Below, piece after piece: positions 1-12,100 of a stretch of DNA of 64,000 nt. The stretch is taken from assembly GCA_021234155.1 (NCBI GenBank), contig JAJEKV010000110.1, positions 810,187 through 874,186 of the forward strand, written 5' to 3'. Position numbers and translations under genes: made by a program. Origin of the DNA: Isoetes taiwanensis. Lineage: Eukaryota > Streptophyta > Lycopodiopsida > Isoetales > Isoetaceae. Under the pieces are notes generated by a model, which saw only the letters and a list, made by a program, of their open reading frames with translations, was not told the DNA's origin and made no database searches. Numbering within the stretch: the stretch's first letter is position 1; each line of letters begins with the position of its first letter.

Positions 1-1400
1 ATCGAATCCCCTTGGATAGACGGACTCTTGCCAATGCACATTCCTTGTCCCACCATGCATTTGAAAGCATCCCTTATTTCCTCTGTTTGATGTATCCAAA
101 GCATTCTCCTGCAATCTGTTTTATGATGTCTGAAAGGAGATGTGAATCAGCCTCTAACATTCCCCGCCATATCACGGATTGGAGTGCATTTGCTAGCTTT
201 TGCTAGAAAAGTGCTTGCTTTTTGTAGTCTAGTTTTAATCTAGTTCTGAAGGAGCTGTTTACCTGCTCTTCATTATATTTTCCTTTTATCTCAAAGATCC
301 GTCCCACATGATCTGATTTAGGGACTTTGTCATGTCTGTGTTACATGATTTTCTGCAGATGCCAAAACGTAGTCAACTATGCTCTCTCTGCTGGTTGTGA
401 TGCAAGTGCTAGCTGTTGTTTTTGAATATTTGTTCATGCCATTTAATATTTTTAAATTGCATATCGTGTCCAAATCTAAAAGCATCTCTCCCATGCTATT
501 TTTAACAGGATCTGTTGACTGCCTAAGACATTCGACCTATGTTGCTTCCTTAAGCAAAATATTTCCTTCCTATTCATATGATATTACTTGCATCCCTCGC
601 GTTCTCGCATTAAAGTCTCCTACAATTATGACTTCCCCAAAATCTTTATATTTCAAAGTACCCAAGGCCAGCTCGTGAAGTGGATTCTCTTTGTCCACTC
701 CCGGTTGATTGTAGACATTCATATTAGTTGGTGCAAAATAGCAAGTGGCCAAATAAGTTACCTGGTTTTGAAGTTCAATCTTCAACGAGCATATACTGCT
801 AGGCCTCCATATCCTCTTTATATCCCGTGCTCCTTTTTATTTCAAGCTGATTCTACGAGTACGAAACCCGCAACCTCAAGTAATGTGCGAGTTTGATGCT
901 CTCATGTTTCAGAGAATAAAAGGATGTCCATTGTGGACCATAAACTTGCATTAGCTGCAATTTTTGCTTGTGACAGTCCATGTATATTCCATGCTATCAG
1001 TCTTCAGGTCCGAAATTCCTAGTCCTTTCGTTTCTTCATGATTACAGCTTTATCATTTCTATCCAAATATGCAACTGATCCCTCTTCACGAGCTTCCTTC
1101 ACCTGTGCCCATTCCTTCTTTCTGACCTCTAGTTATGACGGTGTTAAGTCTGCATCAATCCAGATTTTACGGCCCTTTAAGACTGCTCGATTCTGATGTA
1201 CCTGATCACAAGCTTCTTTACTTCTGAATTTCACTAAAACTGGTCTACTATAAGCCTCGGGTTTATCCAATCTTCTGCTTTGTATAGCTTGGAGCTCATG
1301 CAAGTGCATAATATCTCTGAAAAACTTTTCAATAACCTCTTTCGTATTTTCTTCCCTAGATATTAGCCAAAGTTCTTCAATAAAATATGTTCTTCAAACA
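1..1400 (-). mobile_element. Non-LTR retrotransposon (LINE) relic: ORF1 RNA-binding part and endonuclease
   Basis: Read on the minus strand, 1400 to about 1020 encodes an ORF1-type RNA-binding region with the stretches YSRPVLVKFRSKEACD and LKGRKIWIDADLTPS, followed by a basic RKKEWAQVKEAREEG segment, as in LINE ORF1/L1-RBD proteins. From about 950 to 480 follows an APE-type endonuclease: ILLFSETWEH near the start and the diagnostic VGDFNARTRG at about 600-640. The reading frame changes several times and stops are frequent, so it is dead. The order (ORF1, endonuclease) implies that the reverse transcriptase lies left of the window. The upstream part around 1400-1660 could be the N-terminal part of the same ORF1. 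Confidence 0.75.
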
Positions 1401-1659
1401 GAGATGTCCGAAGTGGTCTCCCTCTTTTCCAGACAGAGTTAGATCCTTGGATACAACTGAAACTTGAGATTTTCTCAGGCTTGAAACTGGGACCTATGCT
1501 TTGTAGCACGGATGAGGATCTATACCTAAATTTATAGCAAAAAGTAAAGTATGTTAAGGATGTAATAATAAGCCTTCTAGATATAGGTAAGGACGAAGGT
1601 ACGAAATTTGGCATGAATCTAGGAGCTTGACGATGACGGTTTAGAGCCAATCCCATCGC

Positions 1660-2390
1660 TTGGCAAGGGAATATATATCAGGCTTTCACATCCCATGTTT
1701 GATAACCTTTAATCAGTAATTTTAGTCCCTTGGTATCAGGACATAATGTGCAGAGAAGTCCCCGCAATAAGGCACTTAGTGATGTTGCATCATATTTCAA
1801 GGGCAGCATTGGGAGACACCATTAACTTAGGTTCGCCACTTTTAGGAGTGCAAAGAATGTCCAAATGCAACAAAAATTCTTGTAAAGTTATAAATTAAGC
1901 AAGATCGCCATCATTGCTCTTGCAAATAAGGAGCAAAATTTTGTTTTTGCTTCATATCTGCAAGAGGTTAACAATTCAATGTGAAATATATGCATGACAA
2001 AGAAGTTCTACTAGGTGGTTATTTTTACGAATGGTAAACACAACATGTGTTATGGTGCAATAATAAGTCAAATCGTGTTTGCTCAAAGCAAACAATGATC
2101 TAATGGCGTCAGTTTCTAGTCATTGCATTGTAGACTCGATATGAAAATTTTGTGAGACTCTTATTGTGTCAGTAATAGGCTTTGGGTTTATTTGATTCCT
2201 ATCAACTATTCTTTTAGTTGATTATGTGTGGACTCCACACAATATGTCTACAATAGAAGTCTGATTGCTTAAATTTGAATTTGTATGGTGAGACCAAAGT
2301 AGTAGTATAGCCATCAATTCCTTGGACATCATTTGAGGCGGCGGTGGGGCAGGCGGCAAAAGCAGCGCAGCGGCGGGCATTTACGCATTG
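1660..2390. other. Intergenic stretch without recognisable gene
   Basis: AT-rich sequence with no exon-like open frame, no recognised repeat and no RNA gene. Confidence 0.5.
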
Positions 2391-2495
2391 CAGGCAAAAA
2401 GCATTTACGAGGCATTGCATTGCATGCGCGACGCATTGCACGCACGCATGCATTGCATTTGCACGCATGCATTGCATGCATGCACATGTGTCTTT
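2390..2495. repeat. GCATGCA/GCATT-rich simple repeat
   Basis: About 100 bases made of variants of GCATTGCATGCA and GCACGCATGCA, alternating purine-pyrimidine and largely self-complementary. Open frames on both strands here (Cys/Met/His/Ala-rich) are by-products of the repeat. A similar GCATGCATG core recurs at 20750-20770 and 21112-21132. Confidence 0.75.
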
Positions 2496-2880
2496 TACGT
2501 CCACGGGGAAGAGCTGCTATGTTTATATATGTACTCATGACCGTCTATTAAAATTCAAGTAGTACATTTCAAAAGATTCTAGTGAATGAGGTTTTCTGCG
2601 ACTACACAGCTCCAAAGAGCGGCTATAACATAGGTCTGATAGCCTTTAAAAAGGCCGCCCAATATACAGGGCTTGTCTAGAAAAATATAAAGAAATGGGA
2701 CAGTACTATCATTGGAAGTAAAATATTAAATGACAAGAAATGTTATAACCCTATTTGTCTATGCAATATATAGCAAATGGAACATTGGGCATTTTTTCTA
2801 CTATGGCATATCTGATTCAAAATTGTACTAGACATTGGTTTATCTACACAATCTCTGATTTATCACAAAGGCATATACCC

Positions 2881-3712
2881 ATCAAATGTTTAATAAAAAA
2901 AATAATGTTGACCCTTTTAATTAGTCATGATGTGGCTCATACAGTGTTTATGTAAGTAGGTTAGATAAATGGTCACATTGTCAGCTCAAAAAGACATCAA
3001 TTCTCCTACATCAAATGTTTAATAAAAAAAACTATTGACCCTTTTAATTAGTCATAAAAGTCAAGACGGCGACATTTCGCCCCTTTTCAGCCAAGATTTA
3101 AACCTGCAATAGTTGTATTCTGGATCACCTGAAAACCAGGTGTTTTTATTGCCGGAAAAAACAATCCCGCGGGCTACAATGTCGCCATCCTTGACTTTTA
3201 TGTAAAAAAAAGGTCGGAGCTCGCTGTTTCGCGGTGAAACAGCTGGCTCGCCGCTTCGTGGCTCACCAGACTGTTTCACAGCGAAACAGCTCGCTCTCGA
3301 CCTTTTCTTATTACGTAAAAAACAGTTAGATTCAATTCCGCCGCGTCCACCAGTAGCGCCTTGCCACGTGGCACTTTTCTTATAAGGAATGTTAATAAAA
3401 TTTAGTTCTGTGTGTTTACCCGACATTCAGATTTTTTACCCGACATTCAGGCCTTTTACTCGACATTCTTGGCGACGGAATTGAATCTAACTGTCTTCCA
3501 CGTTACAGTAATGTCAATTTACTTGACATTCCTGAGATTTCCACGTTACAGTAATGTCAATTTACTTGACATTCCTGAGATGTCAACAGGGCTCCGCGCT
3601 CCGCGCGTCGCCCTGTTTCCATCTCAGGAATGTCAAGTAAATTGACATTCCTGTATACATAATGTGGCTCATAGTGTGTTTATGTAAGTAGGTTAGATAA
3701 ATGGTCATCTCG
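2881..3712 (+). repeat. 129-bp tandem duplication split by a foldback insertion
   Basis: The unit beginning ATCAAATGTTTAATAAAAAA occurs at 2881 and again at 3010. The second copy stops after TTAGTCAT at 3054 and resumes at about 3658 with AATGTGGCTCAT, the continuation seen uninterrupted in the first copy at 2931. The second copy therefore shows the empty-site sequence on both sides of an insert of about 600 bp. Confidence 0.8.
3055..3657. mobile_element. Composite foldback (MITE-like) insertion
   Basis: The insert is built of consecutive inverted repeats. AAAGTCAAGACGGCGAC (3057) pairs with the sequence at 3181-3200; TTATGTAAAAAAAAGGTCGG (about 3198) pairs with 3300-3317; ACAGTTAGATTCAATTCCG (3323) pairs with 3475-3494. 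The end is a repeated palindrome, TGTCAATTTACTTGACATT, at 3513 and 3555 and in inverted copy at 3631. A GC-rich segment with CTGTTTCGCGGTGAAACAG and relatives sits in the second hairpin. No protein is encoded. CAT is present at both junctions, but this is too short to prove a target duplication. Confidence 0.65.
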
Positions 3713-3796
3713 TCAGGCAATGTAAGTAGGTTAGATAAATGGTCATCTTGTAGGCAATGTAAGTAGGTTAGGTAAATGGTCATCTTGTCATGCAAC
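3684..3796 (+). repeat. Three tandem copies of a 37-38-bp unit
   Basis: GTAAGTAGGTTAGATAAATG starts at 3684, 3722 and 3759, each followed by a variant of GTCATCTTGTNAGGCAAT. A single copy of the unit also occurs at 2952, in the intact flanking duplication. Confidence 0.85.
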
Positions 3797-3829
3797 CCAC
3801 ATTGCGATAGCATATTTTTTTTTTTTACA

Positions 3830-4480
3830 CGACTAATCTATTTGGATAAGGTTTTATCTAAGCTCAAATTATTATGTAGGCTTACTGTGTGTAGGGTGTC
3901 GCTACATTCAGAGCCTTTGATGCAACAACAAATATGACACGTAAGTAATTGCAAAAGGACAATCCATTTTAGAAATATATTTTGTCCAACTCAAATTAAG
4001 TTTGGATTTTGTTGCTCTGAGACGAGCTTCATCAGGGCAAAGAAATTTGGCAGATGAGAAAACTTAGTTGCAGCTTCCACAGGCTGCTGGGCAAAGCCAT
4101 GTCCATTCTATCCAGGCTTGCATTTTTTCCGACAGTCGGAGGCTGGAGGCTGGAGGCTGGGTGCCACAGACGGCCTCCATTGCTGCATAAATTCCACCGC
4201 CAGGCATACAGGCATTCTTGTACTAACAAAACGTGCATGATTTCGACACATTTGAACACATGGAAATATCTAACTATCATGCATGGGCTGGAGATATTAT
4301 TATAGATGCGCCCATCCGTGAGATATCAAATCAAACTTCGCTTCCTGTCAGTATCATAAACCACACATAGATAGAGAAATTAGAGCAACCGAATTGTTCA
4401 TTGCAAGAAAGTATTAATAATATATATCTAGTCAATTGGGAAGATACTTTCAAATTTTAACTCCATTTGATTGTGTATGC
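3830..4480. other. Noncoding stretch downstream of the cysteine oxidase gene
   Basis: No exon recognised. It contains a short GGAGGCT triplication near 4138-4160. Nothing else found. Confidence 0.5.
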
Positions 4481-4486
4481 TGCAGG

Positions 4487-4735
4487 ATTCAAGTAGAACA
4501 AACAAACGCCATTTTTTTCTCATTATGTGGAAAAAGATACAATGACCATGAAAAGTTTATCGACAAATTCTTTGGTAAGGTGATGGCATGGCATCAGCTC
4601 TGAACAACTGACATTCAAGTAGAACAAACAAACCGCCATTTTTTTCTCATTATGTGGAAAAAGATACAATGACCATGAAAAGTTTATCGACAAATTCTTT
4701 GGTAAGGTGATGGCATCAGCTCTGAACAACTGAAA
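4487..4735 (-). repeat. PCO: 126-bp tandem duplication beside the PCO stop codon
   Basis: The segment starting ATTCAAGTAGAACAAACAAA at 4487 repeats at 4613 with period 126. The copies differ by a few bases and a GGCAT indel. The repeat ends about 65 bases from the stop codon of the minus-strand cysteine oxidase gene, so it probably lies in its 3' untranslated region. Confidence 0.8.
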
Positions 4736-4800
4736 AACCAACAAGTGTGTAGGTAACTGCCAATTGATTGGCAACTATTTTTGTTTGAAAGAATGTGGCA

Positions 4801-6827
4801 CTATGATGAAGGGCCTCTAAAATCTGCTTGAATAGACACATTATCATTTTGCCAAGGTCGTATTTTAGGGCCATGATAAACACCCCTTTGCACAAAGCCA
4901 ACTGGAGGTTCAAATTCTTCTAACCAGACGTGATTCTGGCTCCTATCATTTGTATCCTTGTTTGAGTTCAACTTTAGAAGGGCAACTGCATTCATATAAA
5001 TAGAAAAGAAAGATAAGTAATGCTGAGAAATAGTTACAATTTGAACAGTACCATAAACCACAGTTATATGGGGAAAAAAAAACTCTTACCAGAGATGCTT
5101 GATAGTGGAGAGGCTCGGAAGTATATACAATGCCTTCCAGCATCTGGTGAATAAGGAGGAGCTTGAACGTCAAGTACTGCGCACGGTGTTAGTGCAGTCA
5201 AGGAATGTATGTTACCCCCATGCGGATATAACACCTCTGGTTTACAAGGAGCTGTAAGAACTTGTTCCTTTACGAGTTTTGCTAGCCTGGCTGTAAAAGA
5301 TCATTCACTAATCAGCAATAAAAATGTACATAGGGATATCCAACAATGAAACGTTTTGAAATCTGAAAAAACTTGTGTCCAAATCTATTTTGCATGTTCT
5401 TGTTCCATTGACATGAACAACTGGAAGGCCAAAAACTCTTCAGATTATGAATAGACTTAAAATATAGAATCCTTACGCTTAGAAGGTTTTGCATCATCAA
5501 AAGGTTCTACCCAGTCATATGATTTCACACGCAAGGAGCCATACAAAAGCTTGCTTAATACAGTCATGCCAGGGTGATTATGCAAAGGAATGGTTGCTGT
5601 TGCTGGAAGGCAGAATATTCCCATCTACAAGGCAAAGACAGATGTTACTATTGAACCTACTAATAAGTATAATGAAGGCTAAAAATTACTTACAGAAACA
5701 GTGTCGCATTCGTGCAAATGAAGATAAGAAATTACAGGGGCAGCTGTTGAAGACAATTTCTTTGCCAACATTCCATGTCGTCTTCCATTCGCACGAAAGG
5801 CATGTGTTCCTGCAAGACTTTGCGTGCTGTATAGCTTCGGATTGTTGGTTTCATGAAGGCCAACATCACTGCCCTTTATAGTATCTACAACACAAGTAAA
5901 GAGAGCTAAGACACAGCGATTGCCACATAATCTATCACAACAACTTTAATTCATAACATATCACATTCTAATATGAGGAGGTTAACAATGCCCTCAAGAT
6001 GGTTATGTGCAACAATCCACGATGCAGAAGGACAAGTGTGTTATGCACATAACCATCAGAAGGGCATTGTTAACCTTCTTAAATCAGGGATGGAGAAGAT
6101 TATAACCAATCCCAGCCACCCATCCCAAGATTCAAATGTCAAATTTGCGGTGTGATTATTGATATAATCCGCAGTGGGTTATCAAGATAATCTCCTGCTT
6201 TTCCTGTTCTTTGTTACAACTGTTCTTCATCCACGCGCCATGAACAGTGAGATCCTGATAATCTTCAACATCCCTGATTTAAGATACTTGGACTAATCAG
6301 ATTCTTGAACACCAGTGTGCAGATTAGTTAGAACCATAAAATATTTGGACCAATCAGGTTCATGAACAAAAATGTGCAAATTAGTTTACAGATCTCGATA
6401 TAGACAGAGGCTAAAATCTATCTAGAAGCCAAAGCCAACAACATAGGTAAAGCTATAATATATACATACCTAAAACAATGCGTATATTTTCAACAGCCTG
6501 AGGGGAAGGCGCGGCACCACCACGGACAAGTGATTCAACGCATACATCATAAAGCCTTTGTACTGTTGGCAGAACCGTATCTTCAAACAAATGCCTCTCT
6601 TGCAGTAGCTTTTTGATTTCTTGATAAGAGGCCAAGTCCAAATGATGCAAATTACTCTCCTCAACTGTGAGGTTAGGCTTCTGTTCTCCACCTTTGGACT
6701 TACTCTGTTTTTTCTGCTCAACTGTGAATTTAGGCTTCTGTTCTCCACCTTTGGACTTAACACCGGAACTCTTTTTCAATTTGTCACGGTGTTCCTGGGT
6801 GGATGTTATATCCCTACCGGGCGTCAT
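4801..6827 (-). CDS. PCO: Plant cysteine oxidase (N-terminal-cysteine thiol dioxygenase), 5 exons
   Basis: Exons (minus): 6827-6470, 5884-5694, 5624-5477, 5290-5090, 4985-4801; all introns GT-AG, phases consistent, 360 codons plus stop. Plant cysteine oxidases use O2 to oxidise the N-terminal cysteine of proteins (ERF-VII factors, VRN2 in angiosperms), marking them for the N-degron pathway; they are nonhaem-iron cupin enzymes. Recognisable parts: [11 protein letters not shown] near residues 85-95, [22 protein letters not shown] with the iron-binding His pair, [27 protein letters not shown] and a GRHCIYF segment. An in-frame TAG directly precedes the ATG, fixing the start. It is longer than typical family members because residues about 20-55 form a Lys/Gln/Gly-rich extension with a duplicated KSKGGEQKP unit. 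No disabling change was seen, so it is probably functional. Substrates in this lineage are inferred. Confidence 0.93.
5970..6082. repeat. Short foldback in PCO intron 1
   Basis: AGGTTAACAATGCCCTCAAG followed by ATGGTTATGTGCA near 5980-6011 is the inverted complement of TGCACATAACCAT plus GGGCATTGTTAACCTT at about 6045-6080. A hairpin of about 110 bases inside the first intron. Confidence 0.75.
6078..6290. repeat. Second foldback in PCO intron 1
   Basis: CTTAAATCAGGGATG..GAAGATTAT at 6079-6102 is complementary to GATAATCTTCAACATCCCTG continuing to ATTTAAG at about 6258-6285. MITE-like hairpin of about 210 bases, abutting the preceding foldback. Confidence 0.7.
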
Positions 6828-7297
6828 CTAAACACTACAATATCTCAAAATGCAACAAGTTCTAAATCATATCCGCCTCATCTTTCAAAGAATATCTCAA
6901 AAGAATATTTCAAAATACGATAAGTTTTGGCTATTGCCAATGGAAAAACTTGCAATCAATCAGATTGGATCAAATTCAGCGCATATCACCAAAATCCATA
7001 TCCGAATAGGGCGATTCCGGGGGACCAAGGCAGCCGACATGTACAAATTTGAGGTGCCCACGACGAGTACGTCTTAAAAAAAAAAGAAACACAGTTTCGG
7101 CGGCTGCCGCCAAAGCGGCCTAAGTTTATTTTATGTTTTTTTTTTTTTTTGAACGTGACCCAGTCTAACCAATGCTCTTTTGCCACGTGGCCAAATAAGA
7201 GCAGACTAATTATCGGATAATTGAATAGGCCTAAGTAACGAAGTTCGTAAATGATCCAGCAAGAATCGCAAAAAGGGGCAGTCTCACGAGTGCCTAG
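6828..7297. promoter_or_regulatory. Upstream region of the cysteine oxidase gene
   Basis: Nothing encodes protein here. Visible features are an A-rich run at 7075-7090, a GCGGCTGCCGCC palindrome near 7100 and a T-run at 7137-7152. A promoter must lie here if the gene is active, but no specific element can be named. Confidence 0.35.
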
Positions 7298-8029
7298 GTG
7301 CTAAAATACAGGGCCACAGGAGCTGCACCAAGTAAGTCCTTCGCCACTGGTTCTTCTATAATTTCCCCTTATACAAATGAAGGCTCGAGCAAAATCAGTC
7401 CTGCTAAGGACCACATTGAGCAGGCAATAAGGGACAATGGAATGCATAATAATGGTTCAAAATCCATAAAGGAGAAGGGCTTAGCAATACCGCGAATCAA
7501 GATATAGTTCGTAGTGGTCCAAAGGGCAATGCAAGGGAGGCTTGGAAAAGTAATGACACTATAGCGAGAGCGAACAAGCCGATTCTCAGAGTGGATCAAG
7601 AATAAGGTACTAATAGAAACAGCCAGGAGTTTGAGAGTAGATGCAGCTTTTAAAATAGTAGAAGCAGGTTTCTCCCAAGATCTGGGAAAACTAAATAATG
7701 GCCAACTTGGAAAAAATGGAATTGAAAATGTCAGAAATATGGAAGTAGATAAGGAGTTAACCTTTCTAGTAGCGAAGATAGATCATGGCATGCATGTAAA
7801 ATTGATGGAGAATCTGGTATCACGATCAATAAAGGCTTCTTTACATGAGGTTATCTGGACTTTCGAAGACCAGAATACTGGCTATTAGCACCCCTGAAAA
7901 AACTAGATCTGGGGGGAATACTGATAAGAGGCACTGGGGGACAACTTCCTTCTCATCCTCTTTGATAGTGAAGACATAGTTGACTCATGCAGCAGACTCT
8001 TTTATGGGAGAATATATTTTATATCAATT
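7298..8029 (+). mobile_element. 5' part of a LINE ('LINE A'), first copy of a 500-bp direct repeat
   Basis: The plus strand holds degraded LINE ORF1-like sequence; the segment 7526-8029 is repeated at 9122-9637 with high identity. The open segment KELTFLVAKIDHGMHVKLME is readable here and in decayed form in the second copy. The longer ORF1/endonuclease/RT body follows only the second copy. Between the copies lies an unrelated minus-strand LINE end. Confidence 0.55.
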
Positions 8030-9118
8030 TTTTTTTTTTTTTTTAAGGACTTGAGCCTTTATTATCCAGAGAAAGTTACAAAGTACAATGGGGAGTAAAA
8101 ACTCACTTGAGAGATTGTCCACCAGAGCAAATCCACCCCACTCAAATAAAACGTCTAAACAGTATGAGGAGCAAGCAAAATCTCATGAGTAAGTGTGAAT
8201 CTGAAGATAGTGCTCCCAAATACGGCTTTTCACCTCATTAGCAATTGATGAGCATCTGAATGCTTTGACAATTCGTTGTTGGGCATCAAGAAGGACCTGT
8301 GCATCTGAACAAGCAAGACCTTTGAATGTGAGAAGATTCCTTCTTTTCCAAATGGACCAGATAATCATGAAATGCCCTTTTTGCCAAATTTTCCCAACCA
8401 TTTAGATAGACTGCTAATAACATTTGTTGGCTATTCAATTTACAACGAAAGAAGCCTTGAAGCCACAACCAAGCATGCCTGACATGTCTACACAGGAAGA
8501 AGCAATGCTCAATTGTCTCGTCCCTCTATGCACATAAGGGACAAAGTGCAAATACCTTTGGACGAAATCTGCGCACCAGAATATTAACGCGCAGACAACG
8601 ATGAATGACTTGCCACCATAAAACCGATACTTTGGGATGGAGTAGTTTATCCCATACCCATTTCCATACTGCTTTCTGTCGGTCCCTAGGAATGACCAAA
8701 GGCCACTTGGAGACGTCCAGCAGCAAGCAAGACCTTGTACATGGAATTCACCAACTTATCTGCTTTGACACGCTCATGAATTACCCACGGCTGGGGGTCA
8801 TCCATCAGTGCTATTGGAGGAAGAATTGAAGACACCTTCTGCCAAATAGCCCGATCCCACCTTAAAAGAAGGAACTTAACTCTAAACTCTTCCCATGTCA
8901 GCAGCTGCTTTTGATTATTATACCAATCAGATATCATATACACACCTGCTGATCTCTATCGACATTGTGTCAATGGGTGAACTGAAGATACCAGGGGACC
9001 ACCGTCCAATCGAATCCGCCAACAACTTACAGTAGTGATAGTGTGCGCAAGATGGTGAAAATAAACTAGAGATTGTACAGTCTCCCACGAAACTAACAAT
9101 CCTCTAAGAAATGGAGAC
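8030..9118 (-). mobile_element. 3' end of a LINE with zf-RVT domain and poly(A) tail
   Basis: On the minus strand the frame carries IWQKVSSILPPIALMDDPQP (about 8815-8870), then a reverse-transcriptase zinc-binding (zf-RVT) region with KAVWKWVWDKLLHPKVSVLW and CLRVNILVRRF...CPLC (8526-8680), then a C-terminal WSIWKRRNLLTFKG (8183-8400). It ends in a run of T on the plus strand at 8030-8045, the poly(A) tail. Several frameshifts. Only the C-terminal part of the element is present, as expected for 5' truncation. Confidence 0.8.
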
Positions 9119-9121
9119 AAG

Positions 9122-12100
9122 TAATGTAAGGGAGGCTTGGAAAAGTAATGACACTATAGCAAGAGCGAACAAGCCCAGATTCTCAGAGTGCATCAAGAAT
9201 AAGGTACTAATAGAAACAGCCAGTCAGCTTTTAAAATAGAATAGAATAGAATAGAATAGAATAGAAGCAAGTTTCTCCCAAGCTCTGGGAAAAATAAATA
9301 ATGGCCAACTTGGAAAAAATGGAATTGAAAATGTCAAAAATATGGAAGTAGATGAGGAGTTAACCTTTCTAGTAGCGAAGATAGATCATGGCATGCATGT
9401 AAAATTGATAAAGAACCTGGTATCACGATCAATAAAGGCTTCTTCACATGAGGTTTCCTGGACTTTCGAAGACTAGAATACTGGCTATTAACACACCTGA
9501 AAAGACTAGGTCTGGGGGGAATACTGATAAGAGGCGCCGGGGGCAACTTCTTTCTCATCCTCTTTAATAGTGAAGATGTAGTTGACTCATGCAGCAGACT
9601 CTTTTATGGGAGAATATGTTTTATATCAATACTATTCTCCTAGTTTCTCCCCCCATCAAACGTCAGCAATCAAGATCCCACGTTGGTTGGAGACTGAACA
9701 CACCTCCAGACATGTTGATACTTGAGTTTTTAAAGTTATTACCAATATAGTAGGTGCTTATATCTCACATTCCATTGCCAGATGGCCAAAGATCTGTGTG
9801 TTATTCTAGCAAAGGCGGGCATACCCAAAGGAGTCATAGTTAAGAGTGGCAATTGTTCTTTCAAATTCCCTTTGAAACCGGCGAATAGATGGGAAATATA
9901 TAGAATGTTTCTAGATCTTAAAATAGAAGGGCTCGAAGATAGCCCCCGAGCCAGTTCTAAAGTAGGCAGGCCTCCTTACGATCACCCCAAGCATCCCTGG
10001 TAAGGGAGGAGCAGTCCCCATTCCAAGCAATGTTATAATCTCTGTCTTTAGACCAATAGCATAGTCTATTGTCTTGACAACAGTGGAGGACTTGCCGAAA
10101 ATAGATGAGCAGATATGGGAAGTGGTAGGGGCTAGGCAAAAAGGGAGATTCTAAAATATTGCTCGCAAGAATGGAGGACTTTATCAAAAATCGCTCTCAA
10201 GTATCTCTCACGTTGGCCTTGTGGCCAAAAATCCTTTCTTCCGGTACATCAAATAAATAACAAATTCAGAGAAGGAGGCATTGCAGAAAAAGAAACAGGA
10301 AATCAAGAGGAAATGGTAGTATATGGGGACTTGGCGGCTATAAAGAGGTCTTCCAGCGGATATAAATATGTGGGTAGACCTTATGGTGGATGAAGACATT
10401 CCTATGGAAGAAGAAAAAGGACACAGAAGGGATGGGTAATATGAAAAGGAAGAAAGGGTTGTCGAGCATTTCTCTATGAATTATAAGATCCTTATCTAGA
10501 ATATCAGGGGAGTAAAATCCTCTGAAATACAAGAAAAGCAGGTTATCAAATGCAATAAAGGATATAAACCCAGATATAATATGTTTGCTAGAGCATAAAT
10601 ACAAACAGAGGGGAGATACATGAGTTGTTCAAAACATTAGGTAAAAAATATATGGGCATTGCTGCAATGAAAGAGACCTCCAATGCAAGTATTCTTATCG
10701 CCTGGAAAAAGGATGTAAAGGTATGTGATTCAGAGGTAGACAGATTCAGTAGTTGGGCTATAATTTTATGACAACATGAAGGTAGTATTATGGGGCTTTT
10801 TGAATATCTACGCCCATAACAACCCCAGAGGCAGGGAAGCTCTCTGGACCACTCTTAGACATAGATTGCAAGGCTTCGAAAACAAGGTAGTTTGGCTTAT
10901 GGTGGGAGACTTCAATATGGTGGAGACAGCCCTGGATAGACAAGGGGTGTCTTCTAATATTGTGCATAGTTTTGAGAAACTTTAGTGGTGTAAATTGGTA
11001 GAATAGAATAGAATTGGTAGAGAATAATGGCTTTATGGAGATAGACAGAGATAAGGGATATATATAATGTAATGGATGGACGGGGACAGGCATATAAGGC
11101 ATGTTAGATGCTATATTAATGACATGCCTTTCTCCAACCACATGAACCTTCATAGGTCCAACCAATTAAAGAATGTTATCTCTGATCATAATCCACATCT
11201 GAAATCTACTGACAGGTGCCAGATTAGATCTTCTAAAAGAGTCTTTAAACTAAATACCAGATACTTGTAAGACCTAGAATTTGTGGCGACCTATAAAAGC
11301 ATATGGCAATCGGCATTTAGAATGAGAGCAGGTATGGAAACCATGACAACAACTCTTAAAGATATAAAATCTTTTGCCAAAAGCTGGGGTAGGGCTAAAG
11401 TGCGAAAAGAAAGAGAAGAGTTGAATAACTTCTACAGCCAAATTCACTCACTTAGAGCGTTGGGCCCCAATGGCTAGTTGAAGGAGAAGGGGATAATAGA
11501 ATAGATAAAGTCATTAGAAGAAATTAAGATAATTGAAAATCGATGTAAAGCAGGATTGACTTGGCTGAAGGACACCAATAAATGCATATATTTAGGTCAG
11601 CTAAAGAAAAGAAGAGGTCGTCTACCTGGCTCGATTCTTAAATTTTCAAGGGATCTCAAAAGGTACTTATATAACAACTTCCATGCTTTCTTTAGAGACA
11701 CAATTTACCATTTCAAGGGACTTAAAGTCTTATCCATACTACACTTTAGCCAGAAAGATATACTAAGTCTTCCCCTCTCTATTGAGGACTTTCAACATGC
11801 CACCTTTTTATTGGCTAAGAATAAATGTCAGGGTATAGACGGAATTCCCATAGAAATGTACCAATGCAATTGGGAATGGGTCAATAATGATATATTTTCT
11901 ATATATACAAACTTTATGTAAGCTGAGTTTAAACCCAAGATTAAACAGAGGTTGTATTGCTTTGATATCCAAGTGCAAGGAGCCAAGCACAATCAATGAC
12001 TGAAGACCCATCACACTTTTATTTGCATTCTGTAAAATCATAGGTAAGGCTATGGGAGAGAAAATCAAGCCAATTTTATCTGAAGGCATTTCACAGGCAT

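Noticed and set aside
2214-2562. Overlapping Cys/Met/His-rich small proteins
   Set aside because: Open frames on both strands arise from the GCATGCA repeat; no start context or homology.
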